Positions 1-7,986 of a stretch of DNA of 64,000 nt are shown here, piece after piece; position 1 is the first letter of the stretch, and the number at the start of each line of letters is the position of its first letter. The translations under genes and the position numbers were made by a program. The notes under the pieces are model-generated. The model was not told where the DNA came from and searched no databases. It saw only the letters and a program-made list of their open reading frames with translations. This DNA comes from Pseudohaliea rubra DSM 19751 (GTDB lineage: Bacteria; Pseudomonadota; Gammaproteobacteria; Pseudomonadales; Halieaceae), in contig NZ_KN234745.1 of the NCBI RefSeq assembly GCF_000764025.1, forward strand, positions 62,001 to 126,000, in the 5' to 3' direction.

Positions 1-902
1 TTGGCGTGGCGCTGCTATACCGTGCGACAGGTACCCTCGATCTTCTTCAGCTCTCGGGCCAGGGTCCGGCCCTGCCGGGCGGTGCCGTGGCCTTTGCGCT
101 TATGGTCGCCGGGCTGCTGCTCAAAGCGGCGGTGTTCCCGCTGCACTTCTGGCTGCCGCCGGCGCACGCGAATGCCTCGCCGCCGGTCAGTGCGGCGCTC
201 TCCGCTCTGGCCGTAAAGGCTCCCCTCTACCTCCTGCTGCGCCTCTGGCTTTCTACCTACGATGGCGCCTGGCCCCTCGTTGCCGAACTGCTCGCAGCTA
301 TCGGTGCTGCCGGTGTGCTCTGGTGTTCCCTGCAGGCAGTACTGCAGCGGCGCGCCAAGCTGCTGGTGGCCTATTCCACCGTCGCGCAGCTGGGCTATCT
401 GCTCCTGGCCCTGGCCCTGGTCCCCGCGGCGGGAGCGGCCGCCTACGGTGCCTTTACGCTGCTGCTGGTCTCCCATGTGCTGGCCAAGGCGGGGTTGTTC
501 CTTGCCGTGGGCAACCTCGCGCGACGTGCGGGCCATGACCGCTTAGACGGCTTCGAGCGGGTAGTGCAGCACCTGCCGTTGTCCGCCAGTGCCATCGCTC
601 TGGCCGGAGTCAGCCTGATGGGTATGCCGCCCAGTGGTGGTTTCAACGGCAAGTGGCTGCTGCTTCAGGCCGCTATCGCCACCGGGGACTGGTGGCTGGT
701 AGCGGTGATACTCGTCGGCGGTCTGCTCGCGGCCGTGTATATCTTCAAACTGATCGAGCACACCTTCGGCGGCAGTGATCGCCCCGACGCAACGGCGCTG
801 CCACGGCGCATGGAATGGGCTGCTCTGACACTGGCCGCAAGCGCCGTGGGTGTCGGCTTTCTGGGTCAGCCTCTGCTGCGGCTCCTCGGGGGCGTGCCAT
901 GA
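1..902 (+). CDS. Proton antiporter-like membrane subunit (MrpD/NuoM type), 5'-truncated
   Basis: The gene is open to the left edge; the frame starts at base 3 and about 299 residues are visible. The protein is almost entirely hydrophobic and belongs to the family shared by Mrp Na+/H+ antiporters and the NuoL/M/N proton pumps of complex I. The characteristic block LLLKAAVFPLHFWLPPAHA is present with its ion-path lysine, followed by a second lysine helix (ALAVKAPLYLLLRL), a third lysine (HVLAKAGLFL) and the GMPPSGGFNGKW loop. The N-terminal part with the TM5 glutamate is outside the window. The stop overlaps the next start (ATGA), so the three genes form one operon. Whether it pumps sodium or serves another complex cannot be told. 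Confidence 0.85.
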   Translation, partial: GVALLYRATGTLDLLQLSGQGPALPGGAVAFALMVAGLLLKAAVFPLHFWLPPAHANASPPVSAALSALAVKAPLYLLLRLWLSTYDGAWPLVAELLAAIGAAGVLWCSLQAVLQRRAKLLVAYSTVAQLGYLLLALALVPAAGAAAYGAFTLLLVSHVLAKAGLFLAVGNLARRAGHDRLDGFERVVQHLPLSASAIALAGVSLMGMPPSGGFNGKWLLLQAAIATGDWWLVAVILVGGLLAAVYIFKLIEHTFGGSDRPDATALPRRMEWAALTLAASAVGVGFLGQPLLRLLGGVP

Positions 903-2395
903 GCGAGCACGAACTGCTGCCGCTGGCGGTGCTGGCGACATCGCTCCTGCCGGGCCTGGTGATCTTTTTCCTGCCCGAGGGGGCTGTGCGTGTGCGAAGC
1001 GTGCTCAATCTCGCCGGGGCCACGGTGAAGCTGGTCCTGGTGGCGGTGATGCTCTGGGGGGTCTCCAGGGGCGAGAACTATGCCGTGTCCTATCCGTTGC
1101 TGCCGGGCTTGACCTTTTCCCTGCGAGCGGACTCCCTCGCCTTGCTTTTTGTGACCCTGTCAGCGCAGCTCTGGTTTCTCACCACCATCTATGCCATCGG
1201 TTATCTCGAGAGTTCGCCGAACCGGGCGCGCTTTTTCGGTTTCTTCAGCCTCTGCGTCACCGCCACCGTGGGCGTCGCCATGGCCGGGAACCTGATCACC
1301 TTTTTGCTTTTCTACGAATTGCTGACGCTATCGACCTACCCGCTGGTGGTACACCGGGAAACAGCCGCGGCGCGGGCGGCGGGCAACCGCTACCTCGCCT
1401 ATACGATCGGCGGTGGCGCGGCGCTGCTTCTCGGTACGGCCTGGCTTTACGCCGAGACCGGGACTCTGACTTTTACGCCGCGGGGCTTCGTCGATGGCTC
1501 CGGGGCATCGTCACCGGTGCTGGCGGCGATTTTTTTCCTTCTCGTAGCCGGCGTCGGCGTCAAAGCTGCACTGGTGCCGTTGCACGGGTGGCTGCCCCGG
1601 GCCATGGTGGCACCGGCTCCGGTGAGTGCGCTCCTGCATGCGGTGGCCGTGGTCAAGGCGGGCGCTTTCGGCATCATCCGTATTGTCTACGACGTCTTCG
1701 GGGTGGAATACGCGGCAGAGCTCGGTGTGACCGACGCCCTGGCGGCGGTCGCTGCGGTCACCATCATCTATGGCTCCCTCCGCGCCCTGGCGCAGGACGA
1801 CCTCAAGCGGCGGCTGGCCTTCTCGACGGTGTCGCAGGTGTCCTACATCGCCCTTGGCGTGGCTATCGTCGGCCCGCTCGCCAGCATTGGCGGTATCGTC
1901 CACCTCGTCCACCAGGGGTTGATGAAGATCACGCTGTTCTTCTGTGCGGGCAACTACGCCGAGACCCTCGGCCTGCACAAGGTCAGCGAGCTGGACGGCG
2001 TAGGACGGCGTATGCCGCTGACGACCGCTGCTTTCACTGTGGCGGCGCTGGGCATGATCGGCCTGCCACCGATGGCCGGGTTTATCAGCAAGTGGTACCT
2101 CGGTCTCGGTGCGATTGAGGCCGGCGCCACCTGGGCTGTCTTTGTGCTGGCCGGCAGCAGTGCGCTGAATGCCGCTTACTTTCTGCCGATTCTCCACCGC
2201 GCATGGTTCCGCGCGCCCACCGCCGCCTGGGCACCGGTGCCCGCAGGCGTGCGGGCAGAGACGGCCCTTGCGCTGCTGCTGCCCCCGGTGATCACCGCAT
2301 TGCTGGTGCTCCTCGCAGGCGTGCTGGCATCCGTCCAATACAGTCCCCAGGAGTGGGCTACGCTGGTGGTGCGGCGGGAGTTCTACGCGCCATGA
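899..2395 (+). CDS. Proton antiporter-like membrane subunit (MrpD/NuoL type)
   Basis: This 498-residue integral membrane protein starts at the ATG that overlaps the previous stop; a longer in-frame start at 815 would lie inside the upstream gene. The family hallmarks are complete: the TM5 glutamate (LLFYELLTLSTYPLV), the TM7 lysine in VAGVGVKAALVPLHGWLP, the following lysine helix (LHAVAVVKAGAFGIIRIVYD) and a late lysine (GLMKITLFFCAGNYAE). It should therefore be a competent ion-translocating subunit in the inner membrane. It overlaps the genes on both sides by four bases, which points to co-translation and a shared complex. Assignment to MrpD rather than a NuoL or DabB relative is not certain. 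Confidence 0.85.
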   Translation: MSEHELLPLAVLATSLLPGLVIFFLPEGAVRVRSVLNLAGATVKLVLVAVMLWGVSRGENYAVSYPLLPGLTFSLRADSLALLFVTLSAQLWFLTTIYAIGYLESSPNRARFFGFFSLCVTATVGVAMAGNLITFLLFYELLTLSTYPLVVHRETAAARAAGNRYLAYTIGGGAALLLGTAWLYAETGTLTFTPRGFVDGSGASSPVLAAIFFLLVAGVGVKAALVPLHGWLPRAMVAPAPVSALLHAVAVVKAGAFGIIRIVYDVFGVEYAAELGVTDALAAVAAVTIIYGSLRALAQDDLKRRLAFSTVSQVSYIALGVAIVGPLASIGGIVHLVHQGLMKITLFFCAGNYAETLGLHKVSELDGVGRRMPLTTAAFTVAALGMIGLPPMAGFISKWYLGLGAIEAGATWAVFVLAGSSALNAAYFLPILHRAWFRAPTAAWAPVPAGVRAETALALLLPPVITALLVLLAGVLASVQYSPQEWATLVVRREFYAP

Positions 2396-3354
2396 GTCTG
2401 CTTACCCTGGTCGTCTTCGCGCCTCTGCTTCTGCTGCCGTTGCTCCCGCTCCTCTGCGGCCGCCCTCGTCAATGGCTGGTGCCGCTGGTCGCGCTTCTGC
2501 CTGTCGCGCTGCTGCTGCCGGCCCAGCCCCTGGCGTTACCCTGGATTCTGCTCGGCAGCGGTGTGGCCGGGGGTGGGCCGGGAGCCGCTGTAGTCTCGCT
2601 TGTTTCCGTGTTCTTTGCGCTGGCGCTGGCGCCGTGGGGGAAGGGTGCCGGGCTATCGCCCCGCGTCAGCGCTTGCCTGCTCCTGGCTCAGGCAGCGTGT
2701 ATCGCTGCCCTCGTCGCCACAGACCTGATGCTCCTGCTCGCTGGCTTCACCGTCGCGAGTTACGCGCTGCTCGCTGCCCGCCTGAGCAGCGGTGCGCTGG
2801 CCCCGGGCCGGCTGCCGGCCATCGTGCTGCTGCTGGTTCCCGGCGACCTGGCGGCGTTTGAACTTGCGCTGCTTTTTGCCAAGGTCGCAGACAATGCCGT
2901 CACTCCCTCTGTTGCCGGCGCAGCCGCTGTGCTGCCGGGGGCAACGGTCATCGCCGGCTTTGCTGCCCTCGCCGCTGCAAGCCGTGGCGCCCTGTTGCTC
3001 CTGGTGGCGCGGCGACCGGGGCAGCTGTTGCCCACTGCCACCCTGGTGCTGCTTGTTGTTCCCACGCTGGGCTGGCGCCTCGGCGATGCCGCTGGTGCCC
3101 TGAGTGCTGTCCTGGCGGTAGCCGCCGGCGCGGCTGCGACAGCGGCGCTGTCGAGGCTGTGGCCGCCGCTTGCAGCCCGCTTTACTCAGGCGCGGGAACG
3201 GGTGTCCTGGCGGTTGTTGCTGTGGCAGGGACTCGATGCCGGCGCATGGCCGGGCCGGCTCGCTGGCGCAGAGCGGGAGCTGGGTAGTTGGCGCTTTGCG
3301 CTCGCCGGGGCGATCGTGCTGGTGCTTTTACTGCTGATCGCCACGTTTTTTTAA
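2392..3354 (+). CDS. Hydrophobic membrane protein, degenerate antiporter-like subunit
   Basis: This 320-residue protein starts at the ATG overlapping the previous stop. It is made of leucine/alanine-rich membrane segments and ends in a single strong helix preceded by a basic, tryptophan-containing stretch (about residues 265-300), as antiporter-like subunits often do. A segment aligning with their TM5 is recognisable (DLMLLLAGFTVASYALLAA), but the glutamate is missing, and I find no KAA-PLH-WLP lysine block. It is probably a structural or degenerated third subunit of the same complex. The family is not named with confidence. Confidence 0.6.
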   Translation: MSLLTLVVFAPLLLLPLLPLLCGRPRQWLVPLVALLPVALLLPAQPLALPWILLGSGVAGGGPGAAVVSLVSVFFALALAPWGKGAGLSPRVSACLLLAQAACIAALVATDLMLLLAGFTVASYALLAARLSSGALAPGRLPAIVLLLVPGDLAAFELALLFAKVADNAVTPSVAGAAAVLPGATVIAGFAALAAASRGALLLLVARRPGQLLPTATLVLLVVPTLGWRLGDAAGALSAVLAVAAGAAATAALSRLWPPLAARFTQARERVSWRLLLWQGLDAGAWPGRLAGAERELGSWRFALAGAIVLVLLLLIATFF

Positions 3355-3362
3355 GTTCGTGC

Positions 3363-3439
3363 GCTGCGTTTCAGGACACGGTATTCTCGCCAACCCCCGG
3401 CGGAATGCCACTGCGGCGGCCGCTGAAACGGCATTTTTT
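3363..3439 (+). terminator. Possible terminator after the antiporter operon
   Basis: An inverted repeat GTTTCAG (3368-3374) / CTGAAAC (3423-3429) lies shortly before a run of six T (3434-3439). The loop is long (48 bases) but contains smaller GC-rich pairings. It sits just after the antiporter stop codon and before the next promoter. The evidence is weak. Confidence 0.25.
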
Positions 3440-3452
3440 CACAGGCAGACGC

Positions 3453-3500
3453 TTGACCCGGCGGGTCCGTCGGATACACTTGCTAGACACAAACAAGCAA
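3453..3500 (+). promoter_or_regulatory. Promoter with operator overlapping the -10 box (SnoaL/TonB block)
   Basis: A -35 box TTGACC (3453-3458) is followed after 16 bases by a -10 box TACACT (3475-3480). From 3480 runs an imperfect dyad TTGCTAG-N7-CAAGCAA (3480-3500). The same arrangement, with the same bases at nearly every operator position, recurs at 12316-12363 ahead of the divergent catabolic operon. An operator covering the -10 region implies repression, probably by the island's TetR protein (15811-16452); the identity of the repressor is inferred. Confidence 0.65.
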
Positions 3501-3560
3501 CTCGTCTTACCGAGCCTGACATAAGCCCGAAGGGCCATAACAGGGCAGGAGAGCACGACT

Positions 3561-4043
3561 ATGAGCGCAGACGCCGCGACGATCGAGGTCCTACTGGGGC
3601 GCATCGACCAGCTGGAAAGCCGCCAGGCGATCATCGACCTGGCTTCCGAGTACTGCCATGGCTTTGACAAGCGGGATTTCGACCGCTTCCTCGCCATATG
3701 GTGGGATGACTGTGTCTGGAATATCGGCCCGCCCTTCGGCGCCTTCGAGGGGCACGACGGGATCCGCGAGGCAGTAAAGAATGTGCTTTGGCCGGCCTGG
3801 GACGAAAGTCACCACCTGAGCACCAACAACACGGTCAAGTTCGATGGTCCCGACCGCGCCCGCGCCGTTTGTGACGTCGACTGCGTCGGCCGCCTGGCCG
3901 GGGAGAGCGTCTGTCAGATCGTCGGTGCCACCTACGAAGATCTGGTGGAGCGACGCGACGGGATCTGGCGCATCAAGCAGCGTGATGTGACGATCCACTA
4001 TTTCAACCCGGTCAATGGCACGCCGCTGACAGCTCCCGGCTGA
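3561..4043 (+). CDS. SnoaL-like (NTF2-fold) protein
   Basis: This 160-residue protein belongs to the SnoaL_4 branch of the NTF2-like superfamily, small cone-shaped enzymes that include dehydrochlorinases, ketosteroid isomerases and dehydratases. Visible signs are the opening helix pattern (RQAIIDLASEYCHGFDKRDFDRFLAIWWDDCVW), the histidine pair in DESHHLSTNN and the C-terminal strand IWRIKQRDVTIHYF. It starts at an ATG preceded by GGCAGGAGAG and is the first gene behind the 3453-3500 promoter. Its neighbours, a TonB receptor and a second SnoaL-like protein, suggest work on an imported hydrophobic molecule. The reaction is unknown. Confidence 0.75.
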   Translation: MSADAATIEVLLGRIDQLESRQAIIDLASEYCHGFDKRDFDRFLAIWWDDCVWNIGPPFGAFEGHDGIREAVKNVLWPAWDESHHLSTNNTVKFDGPDRARAVCDVDCVGRLAGESVCQIVGATYEDLVERRDGIWRIKQRDVTIHYFNPVNGTPLTAPG

Positions 4044-4051
4044 GCGGCGAT

Positions 4052-4067
4052 CGGCCGCGCGCGGCCG
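4052..4067. repeat. Perfect 16-bp GC palindrome between SnoaL gene and TonB receptor gene
   Basis: CGGCCGCGCGCGGCCG is self-complementary along its whole length. It lies nine bases after the SnoaL stop and 73 bases before the receptor start. There is no T-run, so it is not a normal terminator. It could slow transcription or protect the 3' end of the upstream message, or be a chance product of the GC-rich context. Confidence 0.4.
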
Positions 4068-4140
4068 CGACAGAATAATAGAAAGAAACGTTAAACCCAG
4101 AGTAATAACACAAGGATGTATCGCCGAGGAGGCAAGCCCC

Positions 4141-6432
4141 ATGATGAATCGTAAGAAGCAATTGGTAATTGCGCTGTCTGCCGCCGGTGTAGGGATCACT
4201 TCCGTACCGGTTGTACAGGCTCAGCAGGGTGTTCTGGAAGAAATCACCGTTACCGCGCGGAAACGCGAAGAAAGCATGCAGGACGTCGGCCTTTCTGTCA
4301 GCGCACTCAGCGAGACGGAAATCCAGCGCCAGTTTGCCCGCGATATTCAGGATCTGGCGAACATCGCTCCCAACCTCATTATTGATGACACGGGGCAGGG
4401 GCCGGGCGGTACTGCGGCGATCTTCATTCGCGGCGTCGGTGTTGCCGATCTGGAGAAAAACTTTGACCCGGCTGTCGGTGTCAGCGTCGACGGTGTTTTC
4501 ATCGGTTCCACCGCCGGTGCCTTGATGCGCAGCATTGACCTGGCCCGGGTGGAAGTCCTTCGCGGTCCCCAGGGGACGCTGTTCGGGCGGAATACCGTCG
4601 GCGGCATGATCAATATCGAGCGTACCCGGCCCACCGGTGAACTCGGCGGCCGCTTCCGCGCCGGTGTTGAAAACTACGACACCGCTTACCTGGACGGTAT
4701 TTTCAATTTCGCCCTTACGGAGGATCTCGCCGTGAAGCTTACGGCGTCGATGCGCGACCAGAACGAAGGTTACTACGACAACGTCACCCGTCGTGGTGAC
4801 CAGGGTCGCCAGGAGTACACTAACCTCGGTGCAAACTTCCTCTGGAACGCCACGGATACGCTGGAACTCGAGTACACCTACAACAGGGAAGAACTCGATC
4901 AGGACACGCCGCCGCTGGTGAATGTCACCCGTCCGGATCAGGCCTTCTGCGGCGTCTACGGCTACTGCGGCACCGCGATCGGCAACACGATCACCGGCGA
5001 TCGCCTCGGTGCGGCCGGTGGCGGTGGTGCACCGACTCCGCCGCCGGGCTTCGACACGAATGTATCCCTGCGTTCGCAGGTCGGCAATGAGTGGATGGAG
5101 GCCTTCTTCGACACGGAGACCCATATCTTCGAGGTGCGCTGGGATATCACCGATTCGCTGCGCATGGACTACATCTACGGCCGTTGGGAGTCAGACGAGG
5201 ATTCGCTGCAGGACTGGGATGGAACGCCGGATCTTCTTTACCACACGCAGCGCCCCGGCGAATGGGAACAAGACAGCCATGAGCTTCGCTTCACTTGGGA
5301 CAATAACGGCCCGCTCACGGCCCAGGCTGGCCTGTTCTACTGGGACTCCGAGTATGAAAGCCGTATGCGCAGCTACATCGGCTTCCTCGACCTCGCAAAT
5401 GGAGCACCGAACGATCCCGCGTTTACGTCGTTGATCGCGGATATCCCGCAGACTACGAATCAGACGACGGAATCTATCGCGGCCTTCCTGGAGGCCGACT
5501 GGCGCCTTAGCGATAAGTGGACGCTGACTTTTGGCGGCCGCTATACGGAAGATGAAAAGACCTCTGCGCAGTTTGGCGAGGTCAACACGCTATCGCAGGG
5601 ACGCACGCAACATCCAAGCGAGAAGTGGGATGAGTTTACTCCGCGCGTCGGTTTGAAGTACTTCTATAACGAAGACGTTATGTTCTTCGCGAACTATTCC
5701 GTTGGTTACCGTGCCGGTGGTTTCAATGGCCGCGTGGCGAGTCTTGAGGAAGCCATTCAGCCCTACGACCCGGAGACTGTGGACAACTACGAGCTGGGTG
5801 TGAAGTCGGAACTGTTCGATAACCGTCTGCGCATCAACGCCACGATCTTCACCATGGACTACCAGGACAAGCAGGAAGAACTGCAGCTGCCGTCGAACGA
5901 GACCGATACCGGGCAGAAGACCGTCGTCATCAACCCGTCGTCGGCTACGATCAGCGGCTTCGAGGTAGACGTGCAGGCCTACGTCACGCAGGGCCTCAGC
6001 CTTCGCGCCAACCTGGGCTACCTGGATTCGGAATACGATGATTTCGTGTACACGGATGTCGAGGGAGCCGTTGTGGATCTCAGCAACCTTGAGTTCCGTC
6101 GTGCGCCGGAGTGGACCGGTACCCTTGATGCCACCTACGAGTGGGAGATTGGCAGCGGCAATGCCTGGGTGCGGGGTTCCTACCGTTATATCGACGATCA
6201 TTACACCTCGATCACCAACAACGTGGAGTCGGAGAACGGTTCTCAGGGCCTGGTGGATGCATCGGTCAACTACGCGATCGGCGATCTCCAGTTCAGCCTG
6301 TTCGGCCGCAACCTGACGGATGAGGATACCTTCACCCACGGTTATGAAGTTGCGGGCCTCTGGTCTTATGCGTCGGTGCGCCGGCCGCGGACCTACGGCC
6401 TGGAAGTGGTCTATAACTTCAACAACAACTGA
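4141..6432 (+). CDS. TonB-dependent outer-membrane receptor
   Basis: The 763-residue protein has a signal peptide ending near residue 27 (VVQA/QQG) and a TonB box (EEITVTAR, about residues 33-40). A plug domain follows, with the typical VEVLRGPQGTLFGRNTVGGMINI segment cut by the usual glycines, then a 22-strand-type beta barrel rich in alternating aromatic residues and ending in YGLEVVYNFNNN. It takes up a scarce ligand energised by TonB-ExbBD. The family member cannot be named, but receptors beside SDR, SnoaL and acyl-CoA genes are common in steroid, terpene or aromatic degraders, so the ligand is more likely an organic substrate than iron. The start has a GAGGAGG site. Codon use looks less GC-rich than in the flanking genes. 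Confidence 0.93.
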   Translation: MMNRKKQLVIALSAAGVGITSVPVVQAQQGVLEEITVTARKREESMQDVGLSVSALSETEIQRQFARDIQDLANIAPNLIIDDTGQGPGGTAAIFIRGVGVADLEKNFDPAVGVSVDGVFIGSTAGALMRSIDLARVEVLRGPQGTLFGRNTVGGMINIERTRPTGELGGRFRAGVENYDTAYLDGIFNFALTEDLAVKLTASMRDQNEGYYDNVTRRGDQGRQEYTNLGANFLWNATDTLELEYTYNREELDQDTPPLVNVTRPDQAFCGVYGYCGTAIGNTITGDRLGAAGGGGAPTPPPGFDTNVSLRSQVGNEWMEAFFDTETHIFEVRWDITDSLRMDYIYGRWESDEDSLQDWDGTPDLLYHTQRPGEWEQDSHELRFTWDNNGPLTAQAGLFYWDSEYESRMRSYIGFLDLANGAPNDPAFTSLIADIPQTTNQTTESIAAFLEADWRLSDKWTLTFGGRYTEDEKTSAQFGEVNTLSQGRTQHPSEKWDEFTPRVGLKYFYNEDVMFFANYSVGYRAGGFNGRVASLEEAIQPYDPETVDNYELGVKSELFDNRLRINATIFTMDYQDKQEELQLPSNETDTGQKTVVINPSSATISGFEVDVQAYVTQGLSLRANLGYLDSEYDDFVYTDVEGAVVDLSNLEFRRAPEWTGTLDATYEWEIGSGNAWVRGSYRYIDDHYTSITNNVESENGSQGLVDASVNYAIGDLQFSLFGRNLTDEDTFTHGYEVAGLWSYASVRRPRTYGLEVVYNFNNN

Positions 6433-6460
6433 GACCTCGGGAACCGGGGAGGAGACCTGG

Positions 6461-7024
6461 ATGATGACCATGGAAGAACTCGCGGCCAGGGAGGCCATCA
6501 GAGACGTCATTCACCGCTACGTACGCGCCATCGACCGCATGGAAGAGGCGCTTCTGCGCAGCGTGTTCCACCCCGGCTCACGGCACAACCATTTTTACGA
6601 GGGCCCCTCCTCGGATCCGTCGGCGCCGTCGTCGCCGGAGGAACCGGGAGACTTTATTGCCTTCGCGTTCGGCTTCCTCTCGACCTGTGCCCGCACGCAC
6701 CACCAGCTCGGCAATACGCTGATCGAGTTTGACGGTGACGACGCGGCCCGGGTCGAGACCTATTTCACTGCCTACCATCTCATGCGCCCGAAGGGCGATC
6801 CGCTCGCCGGGCCGACGGCCTATGACAGCGAGATGGACTACCTGGTAGGCGGGCGCTACGTGGACCGCTTCGAGTGTCGCGATGGCGAGTGGAAGATCGT
6901 GCACCGCACCGGTCTGACCGACTGGATGCGCCTCGAGCCGTCCTGCAGCCAGGGCATGGGTGACCTGCCCGCGGCGACGGTGGGGCAGCGGGCACCGCAC
7001 GATTTCATCAACCAGGGCACCTGA
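6461..7024 (+). CDS. SnoaL-like (NTF2-fold) protein, second copy
   Basis: The protein is about 187 residues from the first ATG of an ATGATGACCATGG cluster, seven bases after GGGGAGGAG. Another in-frame start at 6320 would lie within the receptor gene and is rejected. The N-terminal helix pattern LAAREAIRDVIHRYVRAIDRMEEALLRSVFH and the strand YVDRFECRDGEWKIVHRTGLTDWM are typical of SnoaL_4 proteins. It shares the fold but little sequence with the copy at 3561-4043, so the two are not a recent duplication. The function is not predictable; it lies between the receptor and an SDR. Confidence 0.75.
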   Translation: MMTMEELAAREAIRDVIHRYVRAIDRMEEALLRSVFHPGSRHNHFYEGPSSDPSAPSSPEEPGDFIAFAFGFLSTCARTHHQLGNTLIEFDGDDAARVETYFTAYHLMRPKGDPLAGPTAYDSEMDYLVGGRYVDRFECRDGEWKIVHRTGLTDWMRLEPSCSQGMGDLPAATVGQRAPHDFINQGT

Positions 7025-7079
7025 GCGCCCACGCGCGGGCCCCTAGCCGCCAGGCAACAACAGGAAAAGGGAGATAGCA

Positions 7080-7919
7080 ATGCGCCTTGAAGGCAAGACC
7101 GCGCTGATCACCGGCGGTGCCAGCGGCATCGGCGCCGCGGCCGCCGAACTGTTCGTCCGCGAGGGCGCGAAGGTGGCCATAGTCGATATCCAGCGAGAGG
7201 CCGGTGAAGCGCTCGCTGAACGGCTGGGGGCAGGCGCGTTCTACCGTGACTGTGATGTAACGGAAGAAAGTGATCTGGTGGCCGCAGTGGATGCCACCGT
7301 GGAGCGCTTTGGCAGCCTGGATGCATTGTTCCACTGCGCGGGTATCGTCGGCTCTGTAGGACCCCTTGCGACTACCCCGGGCAAGGAGTGGCGCTTCAGC
7401 ATCGACGTGCTGCTGAACGGTACCTTCTACGCCATGAAACACGCTGCGCGGGTCATGGTCGGCCAGCGCAGCGGCTCCATCATCACCATGGCAAGCACCG
7501 CCGGTATCCTTGGTGGCCTTGGCCCCCACGCCTATACGGCTGCCAAGCACGGCGTGGTCGGCCTTACCAAAAGCGTGGCGACAGAGCTCGCTCGCAGTGG
7601 TGTCCGTGTTAATACGATCGCCGCCGCAAGCATGGCTACACCCATGGTAGCCAACGTTCTCACCGGTGATCCCAACGATATCGCCGGCGCTGAGCGGGCT
7701 CTCGCCGAGGCCTCTCCGCTGCAAGGCCGGCCAGGTTTGGCCATGGATGTGGCGAATGCGGCGCTGTGGCTCGCCAGTGACGACTCGGGCTATACCACCG
7801 GGCACACTCTCACCACCGACGCCGGCATCACCATCGGTGCGACTGCCGAGGGGCCGGCTTTTGCTGAGTACCAGCCGATCATCCGTGAGGCTGGGCGCAC
7901 CGGGCTCGACGTCGACTAG
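7080..7919 (+). CDS. Short-chain dehydrogenase/reductase (classical SDR)
   Basis: This 279-residue Rossmann-fold oxidoreductase has the cofactor loop TGGASGIG (residues 11-18) and an acidic residue D36 after the second strand, which favours NAD over NADP. N113 and the full catalytic set S139, Y152 and K156 (AYTAAK) are present. The second half of the usual NNAG motif is HCAG. A good AAGGGAG site precedes the ATG. It is the last gene of the rightward block and runs into a strong bidirectional terminator. It probably oxidises a hydroxyl or reduces a keto group of the island's substrate. Confidence 0.88.
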   Translation: MRLEGKTALITGGASGIGAAAAELFVREGAKVAIVDIQREAGEALAERLGAGAFYRDCDVTEESDLVAAVDATVERFGSLDALFHCAGIVGSVGPLATTPGKEWRFSIDVLLNGTFYAMKHAARVMVGQRSGSIITMASTAGILGGLGPHAYTAAKHGVVGLTKSVATELARSGVRVNTIAAASMATPMVANVLTGDPNDIAGAERALAEASPLQGRPGLAMDVANAALWLASDDSGYTTGHTLTTDAGITIGATAEGPAFAEYQPIIREAGRTGLDVD

Positions 7920-7937
7920 CGTTACCCCGCTAAAATG

Positions 7938-7972
7938 AAAAAACCCCGGCCGGAGACGGCCGGGGTTTTTTT
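7938..7972. terminator. Bidirectional rho-independent terminator
   Basis: A perfect 12-bp stem AAACCCCGGCCG / CGGCCGGGGTTT (7941-7952 and 7957-7968) closes a GAGA loop and is flanked by A on the left and T on the right. It lies between two converging transcription units and can serve both: the SDR on the plus strand and the PQQ dehydrogenase on the minus strand. Confidence 0.93.
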
Positions 7973-7986
7973 ACGCTGGACGAGAG

